Below are positions 50,991-56,440 of a stretch of 56,440 nucleotides of DNA, piece after piece. Location of the stretch: NCBI RefSeq assembly GCF_000381905.1, contig NZ_KB907280.1, positions 1 to 56,440 on the forward strand. Direction: 5' to 3'. Every line of letters starts with the position of its first letter. Position 1 is the first letter of the stretch. The notes under the pieces were generated by a model. The model was given only the letters and a program-made list of their open reading frames with translations, was not told the origin of the DNA and made no database searches. This DNA is from Paenibacillus fonticola DSM 21315. Lineage in GTDB: Bacteria > Bacillota > Bacilli > Paenibacillales > Paenibacillaceae. A program made the translations under genes and the position numbers.

Positions 50991-51145
50991 TGAAAAACTG
51001 CTCTCAATAACTGGATCGATTCCATGTTGTTATTCCTTGGTTGTCATGATATAATAATAGTGCTGTTTTTGTATCTGTGATGATTAAGTATGTATAATTA
51101 TATTGCGTGAAGGAATTAGGTTGGTTCGCTTAGGAGGTGGATACA

Positions 51146-51379
51146 ATGGAAATGTTTTTGAAAGTGTTGCTTATTATTTTTTCCATCGGTGTAGTTACGG
51201 CAGTTCTACTGCAAGAAGGTAAGAGTGCCGGTCTGACTGGTGCCATCTCCGGGGGAGCGGAACATCTGTTTGGCAAGGCCAAAGCACGCGGCATGGAGCT
51301 CGTTCTGGAACGGATCACGATTGCTGTAGCTGCAGGGTTTTTTATCTTATCGATCGCTGTTGCGATTGTCATGGAATAG
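51146..51379 (+). CDS. secG: Preprotein translocase subunit SecG
   Basis: A 77-residue membrane protein with two helices ('FLKVLLIIFSIGVVTAVLLQ' and 'ITIAVAAGFFILSIAVAIVM') and the conserved linker 'EGKSAGLTGAISGGAEHLFG'. SecG associates with SecYE and eases protein export. ATG 51146 is eight bases after AGGAGG; a GTG at 51137 overlaps that site. Position between eno and rnr is as in Bacillus. Confidence 0.95.
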   Translation: MEMFLKVLLIIFSIGVVTAVLLQEGKSAGLTGAISGGAEHLFGKAKARGMELVLERITIAVAAGFFILSIAVAIVME

Positions 51380-51392
51380 TGGGTCATACGAG

Positions 51393-51427
51393 AGTCTTCG
51401 TTCTTGGTGGAACGAAGGCTTTTTTTG
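51393..51427 (+). terminator. Terminator of secG
   Basis: CTTCGTTC (51396-51403) pairs with GAACGAAG (51410-51417), followed by seven T. Confidence 0.9.
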
Positions 51428-51429
51428 TC

Positions 51430-51680
51430 TTGGCGGGGAGGCAGGGCGGCAGAAGGCGGAAGCGGAGGGTAGAAGCGGCAGGGCAGAAGCTAAAGAAGTA
51501 TGGGTAGACTAAAAGACAGCAGCCGAGTGCAAGAAGCTAAAAGAGAACAGTTAAAGGCGACAGCTAAAGGCAGTATGATTAGGCCCGATCTAAAAGAAAG
51601 TAGCCGAGTGCAAAAAGCAAGGCAGTAGCGGAAGAATTTAGCGCAATAGCCGGAAGTAGTGAAGACAGCAGCGGAAGGCC
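51430..51680 (+). repeat. Purine-rich degenerate repeats between secG and rnr
   Basis: Words such as GCAGAAGC, CTAAAAGA, AGCCGAGTGCAAGAAGC (51520) and AGCCGAGTGCAAAAAGC (51601) recur irregularly. The 663-bp gap from 51380 to 52042 has no supported gene; B. subtilis has an esterase gene (yvaK) at this place. The right part is GC-richer with small hairpins and holds the unseen or weak rnr promoter (TATACT near 51946). Confidence 0.55.
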
Positions 51681-52042
51681 GCAGCCTCATGAGGATGCTT
51701 GCGCCATGCGCTCGTACCGATGCGCAGCTCCCTTCGTGCGGGTGTTTTGCTGCATTGCCGGCGGTCGGTTGACCACACCGGGAGCAGCGATGATGCACAA
51801 GTGAAAGGTCAACTGTGAGTGTGCCAGAAGTAAGTGCCTGTGAAGTACGCTGCCCGGCCCTTTTCCGGTTTTTGCCGGCTCTTCGGCGAACCGTTGGTCA
51901 TTTTCCCACTTTTTAAGTGAGGCGGATGCGGAAGATTAATTTCGTGTATACTAGGGTATATACATGAAGGGTATTCATGGAAATTATTGATCAAAAAATA
52001 CATACCGGTTGAGGACAAGCCGAGCCGGGCCGAGGTGAGTTT

Positions 52043-54673
52043 ATGGTAACAGAATCAGAGTTGCTTGATTTTATGCGGGAGACCGCTTATAAACCGATGA
52101 CCTATCAGGAGCTTGAAGGTCATTTCCATATTGCGGACGCGAAGGAGTTCAGGGAGTTCCTGAAGCTGTTGAACCGCTTGGAGCAGGAAGGAAAAATTAT
52201 ACTTACGCGAACTCACCGTTACGGCATGCCGGAGCGGATGGATTTGGTACGAGGGCGGCTGCAGGCGCATGCCAAGGGCTTCGCTTTTCTTATTCCAGAG
52301 GATCGTGAGCACCCTGACGTATACATTCATGCCAATGACCTTAAAAGCGCCATGAACGGCGATATCGTGCTCGTGCGCGTTAATTCCAAAAGCGTGAGCG
52401 GCGGTAAGCTGGAAGGCGAGGTCGTGAGGGTTGTTACTCGAGCCATCACCCAGGTTGTAGGTGTTTTTCAAAATGAAGAGGCCTATGGCTTTGTCATCCC
52501 GGATGATAAGCGGATAAATCGCGATATTTTTATTCCAAAAGAAGGATTTAACGGCGCGGCCAATGGCCAGAAGGTCGTAGTAAGGATCGTGCAGTATCCG
52601 GAGGGAAGAGCTGCGGCTGAAGGGGAAATTATCGAAATTCTCGGGCATAAGGACGACCCGGGTGTCGATATTTTGTCGATTATTCGCAAGCATCAATTGC
52701 CGGAAGCTTTTCCGGAAGATGTGATGGAAGAGGCGATGAACGTCCCGGACGAGATCGACCCGGCGGAAATAGCCAAGCAAGGGCGGCGCGATCTGCGGGA
52801 TAAGGTTATCGTGACGATCGACGGTGAGGATGCGAAGGATCTGGACGACGCGGTGAACGTGGAGCGTCTGCCGAATGGCAACATCAAGCTGGGTGTGCAT
52901 ATTGCCGACGTCGGCTATTATGTGCGCGAGAAATCGAAGCTGGATCAGGAGGCGTATAACCGCGGCTGCAGCGTGTATCTGGTTGACCGGGTCATCCCGA
53001 TGCTGCCGCATCGGCTGTCGAACGGTATTTGCTCCCTGAATCCGAAGGTAGACCGGTTTACGCTGTCGTGTGAAATGGAATTCAACGACCAGATGAAGGT
53101 CATGAAGCATGATATTTTTACAAGTGTAATTCGCACGAAGGAACGGATGACCTACACGAACGTCCGCAAAATTGTGGAGGACGAGGACCCAGAGGTAATA
53201 GAGCGCTACAGCGACCTGGTCGACATGTTCCGCCTGATGAAGGAACTGGCGCTCAAGCTGCGGAGCAAACGGATGCGCCGCGGGGCGGTGGATTTTGACT
53301 TCGAAGAAGCGAAGGTCATCGTGGACGAGAACGGCAAGCCGACGGATATCGTCAAAAGAGAGCGCTCGGTCGCAGAGCAAATCATTGAGGAGTTTATGCT
53401 GGCCGCTAACGAAACGGTGGCGGAGCATTTTCACTGGCTGAAGGTGCCGTTCATCTACCGGATCCATGAAGACCCGGATCAGGAGAAGCTGCTCAATTTT
53501 ATGATGTTTGTCGCTAATTTCGGCTACACGGTCAGGGGCGGCAAGGGAGATCGCGTCCATCCGCGCGCGCTGCAGACGCTGCTGGAGGATATCCAGGGAA
53601 CGAAAGAGCAGACGGTCATCAGCACGATGATGCTGCGTTCAATGAAGCAGGCGAAATACGATGCGGAGAGCACAGGGCATTTTGGGCTTGCCGCCGAGTT
53701 CTACACGCATTTCACCTCGCCGATCCGGCGTTACCCGGATTTGGTCATTCACCGGGTGATCCGCGAGGTGATCGAGAACGGAGGGGCTCTGCCGGCTGCG
53801 CGGGAAGAATATTTGAACAGCCGGATGCAGGAAATCGCCCAGCAATCGTCGGAGCGCGAGCGGGTCGCTGTTGAGGCGGAGCGGGATACGGAGCAGCTGA
53901 AGAAGGCCGAGTTCATGCTCGATAAGGTCGGGGAAGAGTTCCATGGCATTATCAGCAGCGTGACGAGCTTCGGGATGTTCATCGAGCTGGAGAACACGGT
54001 GGAAGGCTTGATTCGTCTGAGTGCGATGACGGACGATTATTATCACTTCCATGAGCAGCATATGGCGCTGATCGGCGAGCGCACGTCGAAAATCTACCGC
54101 ATCGGCGATGAGGTAGAGATTCGCGTGGCCCGGGTCAATATGGACGACCATACGATCGACTTCGAGATGGTCGATATGAAGCCTCGCAGTCGGGAGGACC
54201 GCTTCTTTGAAGGCGGCTTCGGCGGACGCGTGGGCGCCGGCGACGGAAGGCTGGGGCAGGGCGCAGGTAAAGGCGCCAAAGGTGGCAAAGGCGGTAAGAA
54301 CGGTAAAAACGGCGGCAAAGCGGGCAAGAAGGCCGCTGCTAGCAAAGCTTTTGGCAAAGCAGGAAAAGGGAAAGCCGCTGGCGGCAAGGGCAAGGTTACA
54401 GCCGGCAGCGGCAAGCGCAGCAAGCGCGGCGCTAGCGCTGGAGCCGGAGCTGAAGCGGCCGTGGATGCAGGGCCAGCGGTGAGCTTTGGATTTGGCTCCG
54501 GCAAAGGCGGTTATGCCGCCGGGCCGGCGGCCACGAGCCGCAATGCGGGTGGCAGCAGCGGCGCGGGCAAGGGCTCGCGGCGGAAGAAGACGTCCGCGAG
54601 CGGGATCTTCATCGGCGGCGGCAGCACTGCTGCGCCGGGCGCCGATGGGAAGCCGCCGCGCAAGAAGCGTTAG
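52043..54673 (+). CDS. rnr: Ribonuclease R
   Basis: An 876-residue 3'-5' exoribonuclease able to unwind and degrade structured RNA; it also takes part in tmRNA-linked decay. In order: winged-helix region (1-70), cold-shock domains (75-230), RNB catalytic domain with 'TIDGEDAKDLDDAV' aspartates (about 265-600), and S1 domain 'GIISSVTSFGMFIELENTVEG' (about 630-715). From about residue 715 to the end is a 160-residue Gly/Lys/Ala/Ser-rich basic tail, longer than the usual Lys-rich end. GAGGTGA precedes the ATG. Confidence 0.95.
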   Translation: MVTESELLDFMRETAYKPMTYQELEGHFHIADAKEFREFLKLLNRLEQEGKIILTRTHRYGMPERMDLVRGRLQAHAKGFAFLIPEDREHPDVYIHANDLKSAMNGDIVLVRVNSKSVSGGKLEGEVVRVVTRAITQVVGVFQNEEAYGFVIPDDKRINRDIFIPKEGFNGAANGQKVVVRIVQYPEGRAAAEGEIIEILGHKDDPGVDILSIIRKHQLPEAFPEDVMEEAMNVPDEIDPAEIAKQGRRDLRDKVIVTIDGEDAKDLDDAVNVERLPNGNIKLGVHIADVGYYVREKSKLDQEAYNRGCSVYLVDRVIPMLPHRLSNGICSLNPKVDRFTLSCEMEFNDQMKVMKHDIFTSVIRTKERMTYTNVRKIVEDEDPEVIERYSDLVDMFRLMKELALKLRSKRMRRGAVDFDFEEAKVIVDENGKPTDIVKRERSVAEQIIEEFMLAANETVAEHFHWLKVPFIYRIHEDPDQEKLLNFMMFVANFGYTVRGGKGDRVHPRALQTLLEDIQGTKEQTVISTMMLRSMKQAKYDAESTGHFGLAAEFYTHFTSPIRRYPDLVIHRVIREVIENGGALPAAREEYLNSRMQEIAQQSSERERVAVEAERDTEQLKKAEFMLDKVGEEFHGIISSVTSFGMFIELENTVEGLIRLSAMTDDYYHFHEQHMALIGERTSKIYRIGDEVEIRVARVNMDDHTIDFEMVDMKPRSREDRFFEGGFGGRVGAGDGRLGQGAGKGAKGGKGGKNGKNGGKAGKKAAASKAFGKAGKGKAAGGKGKVTAGSGKRSKRGASAGAGAEAAVDAGPAVSFGFGSGKGGYAAGPAATSRNAGGSSGAGKGSRRKKTSASGIFIGGGSTAAPGADGKPPRKKR

Positions 54674-54691
54674 CTCTTGCGCGTGCGGCGG

Positions 54692-54954
54692 CCCGCCCGC
54701 CAGACTTAGTCGGCGGGCGGGTTTGATTGGCCGCGGGCCGGTACGGCGCGGCCTTGGGCGGCGGCCCCCACGTGGTGGGGCCGCTTGTTGCGAGCGCCCT
54801 CGAGCTGTGCTCGGGCGCTCGCGGTGTGGCCGCCCACGCATAGCGGGGCGGCCTGTGGTTTGCGCCCGGTGGCTGTGCCCGGGCGGAAGCGGCGTGGCCG
54901 CCCACCAAACGTGGGCGGCCTGCGCTTGGTTTTGCGCCGCGCAGCGGTGCGCAA
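54692..54954 (+). repeat. Array of eight GC-rich hairpins, partly a ~66-bp tandem repeat
   Basis: Hairpins at 54692-54721, 54729-54753, 54761-54784, 54790-54822, 54828-54853, 54863-54885, 54896-54920 and 54932-54954 follow one another with gaps of a few bases. Stems are 6-10 bp of nearly pure GC, several with a second inner stem. Hairpins 3-4, 5-6 and 7-8 form three tandem units of about 66 bp with similar linkers (TTGTTGCG, TGGTTTGCG, TTGGTTTTGCG). Stem sequences differ between units but stay paired. Only hairpin 1 has a T tract suited to termination of rnr. Confidence 0.85.
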
Positions 54955-54959
54955 GCTCC

Positions 54960-54988
54960 TTGATTTTGGCGCAGGGAGTTGATACAAT
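54960..54988 (+). promoter_or_regulatory. Sigma-A promoter of smpB
   Basis: TTGATT (54960-54965) and TACAAT (54983-54988) are 17 bp apart, right after the hairpin array and about 58 bases before the smpB start. Confidence 0.75.
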
Positions 54989-55046
54989 AAGTTTCTGGTA
55001 GGCTAGAGTTGGTGCCCTGGCAAAATTGGCGATGAGGAGGATGAAC

Positions 55047-55526
55047 ATGGGCAAGAAGAATGAAAGCAAAGTGTTGGCGCAGAACAAAAAGGCTTCCCAT
55101 GATTACTTCATCGAGGATACCTTTGAGGCAGGGATGGTACTGACAGGCACCGAAATCAAATCAATACGCAACGGAAGAGCGAATATTAGCGATGCTTTTG
55201 CGACGATCCGTAACGGTGAGATCCACATTCACAATATGCACATCAGCCCGTTCGAGCAGGGGAATCGGCACAATCCGACTGATCCGACTCGTGCTCGCAA
55301 ACTGCTGCTGCATAAGGCACAGATTAGCAAGCTGCTCGGCTTGTCCAAGCAGGAAGGGTACTCGATCGTGCCGCTAAAGATTTATATCCGCAACGGCTAC
55401 GCCAAGCTGCTGATCGGCCTTGGTAAAGGGAAGAAGCAGTATGACAAGCGTGAAGCCGCTGCCAAGCGTGATGCGCAGCGCGATATTCAGCGCGTGCTTC
55501 GCGAAAAGCAGAAGGTTGCGCGGTAG
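55047..55526 (+). CDS. smpB: SsrA-binding protein SmpB
   Basis: A 159-residue RNA-binding protein that brings tmRNA to stalled ribosomes. 'NKKASHDYFIEDTFEAGMVL' and 'TGTEIKSIRNGRANISDAF' are conserved, 'LLLHKAQISKLLG' and 'KLLIGLGKGKKQYDKRE' follow, and the basic C-terminal tail enters the mRNA channel. ATG 55047 is six bases after GAGGAGG. It lies 375 bp before ssrA. Confidence 0.97.
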   Translation: MGKKNESKVLAQNKKASHDYFIEDTFEAGMVLTGTEIKSIRNGRANISDAFATIRNGEIHIHNMHISPFEQGNRHNPTDPTRARKLLLHKAQISKLLGLSKQEGYSIVPLKIYIRNGYAKLLIGLGKGKKQYDKREAAAKRDAQRDIQRVLREKQKVAR

Positions 55527-55901
55527 AACCATTTTTAAACCGGGAATGTGGGCTGCTCCTGCTTATTATTAGGCTTGCTGTAAGGATATGGCGACTAAGT
55601 GGAAGGCTGAAGCTGAAGCTGGAGTTAGAACTAGCTTCATAGCTGCAGTACGCAAGAGCTGCTTGAGTCAATCGATCGACTGTTATTATGCGAATCATGG
55701 ACTTTTCCAGTAGTACCAACAAGTTACGAAGCATAACTTTGCATCATGTGATATACTATTAGATGTAAGCAGCGTATAGCTGTTTGATGTTGCTAGAACG
55801 ATAGCGATGCTAGTTTTAGTGACATCATGATAAAGAGTTAGCTCCTTTGCTTGAAGCTGACCGCTTAATCCGGGACGGCTGACTCGCAGGAACCTTTTTG
55901 C
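55527..55901. other. smpB-ssrA gap
   Basis: No gene is seen. The left part has short GAAGCTGAAGCT-type repeats (55595-55625); the right part holds the extended -10 promoter of ssrA and a 5' leader of about 138 bases that would be trimmed from pre-tmRNA. Confidence 0.5.
55749..55757 (+). promoter_or_regulatory. Extended -10 promoter of ssrA
   Basis: TGATATACT matches TGn-TATAnT; no good -35 is visible. The start would be about 55764. Confidence 0.45.
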
Positions 55902-56262
55902 GGGGGCGTTTTTGGATTCGACGGGGGTAGATCGAGCATAGGTAGCGGGTAGTGGGGATGCGTCCGCTTTATCAACGCTAAAGCCAATTAAACGGCAAAC
56001 AACAAACAAACTACGCTCTCGCAGCTTAATAACCTGCAGACGTGCTCTCGCTCTGTATCGCCCATGTACCGGGATGAGGGCCCAACTTTAGTGGGATACG
56101 CTGTCTAGTCTCCGCCTGCGGCTAGCTGAAGAAGACAAACAGGCTGACCCGAAGGGAATCCAGTGACAGGGAGTCTCTAGGGTGACATCAAAACTGTCAC
56201 TACACCCGTAGAAGCTTATGTGGCGTTGCCTTCGGACAGGGGTTCGACTCCCCTCGCCTCCA
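55902..56262 (+). ncRNA. ssrA: Transfer-messenger RNA (tmRNA)
   Basis: 361 nt. The 5' end GGGGGCG pairs with CGCCTCC (56255-56261), with GGATTCGAC after the first stem and a T arm GGGGTTCGACTCCCC at the 3' end, as in a tRNA-Ala-like half. The tag frame starts at GGC 55994 and codes GKQQTNYALAA (with the tRNA alanine, AGKQQTNYALAA), then TAATAA. The end LAA marks tagged proteins for ClpXP-type proteases; clpP is in this window. The 3' CCA is not encoded; only the discriminator A follows the stem. Confidence 0.95.
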
Positions 56263-56275
56263 TAATTACTATTCG

Positions 56276-56303
56276 AAAAGATACCGAGAAGGTGTCTTTT
56301 GCC
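56276..56303 (+). terminator. Terminator of ssrA
   Basis: AAAAGATACC (56276-56285) pairs with GGTGTCTTTT (56291-56300) around GAGAA. Confidence 0.85.
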
Positions 56304-56329
56304 TTTTGAGAATTATACGATTTAATAAG

Positions 56330-56358
56330 TTGACGGTGTCAATAGATAATTGTATAAT
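56330..56358 (+). promoter_or_regulatory. Strong sigma-A promoter of the next gene
   Basis: TTGACG (56330-56335) and TATAAT (56353-56358) are 17 bp apart, the best consensus promoter in the window. Confidence 0.85.
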
Positions 56359-56371
56359 TTAGGTAACAGAT

Positions 56372-56423
56372 CCCGCCCGCGCCTCTTAACAATGCGAAAC
56401 TGGGCGGGCCATTTTATTTTTTA
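56372..56423 (+). terminator. Attenuator-like hairpin in the leader of the next gene
   Basis: CCCGCCC (56372-56378) pairs with GGGCGGG (56402-56408), followed by ATTTTATTTTTT. It lies between the promoter and the ribosome site (ACGGAGG) of the gene starting at 56438, so transcription must pass it. Confidence 0.7.
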
Positions 56424-56437
56424 CGGAGGTTTTGGCT

Positions 56438-56440
56438 ATG
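56438..56440 (+). CDS. Start codon of a gene cut by the window edge
   Basis: ATG is the last codon of the window, seven to eight bases after ACGGAGG and about 75 bases after a strong promoter. The product cannot be told. Confidence 0.6.

Noticed and set aside
52055..53560. Minus-strand 501-codon open frame inside rnr
   Set aside because: It is antisense to the conserved RNB domain; its composition is that of a shadow frame in GC-biased coding DNA.
54486..55001. Plus-strand 171-codon Arg/Ala-rich open frame
   Set aside because: It begins inside rnr in another frame and runs through the hairpin array; the coding look comes from GC content.
53639..55087. Minus-strand 482-codon open frame across rnr end, the hairpin array and smpB
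   Set aside because: It is the Ala/Arg/Pro-rich complement of the RNase R tail and hairpins and overlaps two known genes.

Overview
The window reads as a chromosomal segment of a Paenibacillus-like member of the Bacillales. The evidence is Bacillus-type synteny (rapZ-yvcK-whiA-crh-like; clpP next to tRNA-Arg; cggR-gapA-pgk-tpiA-gpmI-eno-secG-rnr-smpB-ssrA), sigma-A promoters, strong Shine-Dalgarno sites, GTG/TTG starts, CtsR, CggR, Fnr and Fur-type sites, and a carbohydrate-uptake gene set (Yip1, NHL, DUF5696 and several ATPase-less ABC permease genes) of a kind common in Paenibacillus.

Layout. 1-1050: decayed IS4-type transposase and a non-coding repeat. 1054-5558 (minus): two-component system plus a LanFEG-type ABC exporter, probably antibiotic or lantibiotic self-protection. 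5560-7272: DUF1858 and DUF438/hemerythrin/PAS genes behind a promoter with an Fnr-type palindrome and a Fur-type box. 7409-7972: GNAT acetyltransferase (minus). 8284-12523: glcK-rapZ-yvcK-whiA-HPr/Crh-like. 12727-15471: SIMPL protein, an LRR lipoprotein with a probable frameshift in its signal peptide, a second copy of the repeat, and a small lipoprotein. 15752-19498: potABCD polyamine importer with a terminator in its leader. 19648-20442: DUF4163/DUF3298-like secreted protein.

20606-37533: a LacI-controlled polysaccharide or glycan-use island of about 17 kb. It holds one lipoprotein binding protein, one giant binding protein fused to carbohydrate-binding-like domains, two pairs of permeases, an NHL/TPR membrane protein, a Yip1 membrane protein, a DUF5696 protein, a DUF5060 glycoside hydrolase and a truncated SGNH hydrolase. 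There is no ABC ATPase, so energy probably comes from a shared MsmX-type ATPase elsewhere. This is the best candidate for an undescribed system.

37674-42875 (minus): DsbA/FrnE-like oxidoreductase, adenine deaminase, ClpP behind a CtsR-overlapped promoter, tRNA-Arg(CCG), and an orphan binding lipoprotein. 43206-50644: the CggR-controlled lower glycolysis operon with a well-matched CggR operator. 51146-56262: secG, rnr with a long Gly/Lys/Ala tail, an array of eight GC-rich hairpins in the rnr-smpB gap, smpB and tmRNA. The window ends on the start codon of a gene preceded by a strong promoter and an attenuator-like hairpin.

Several intergenic gaps also hold purine-rich, degenerate short tandem repeats. 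Gene families were recognised from memory of their motifs; no database search was run.
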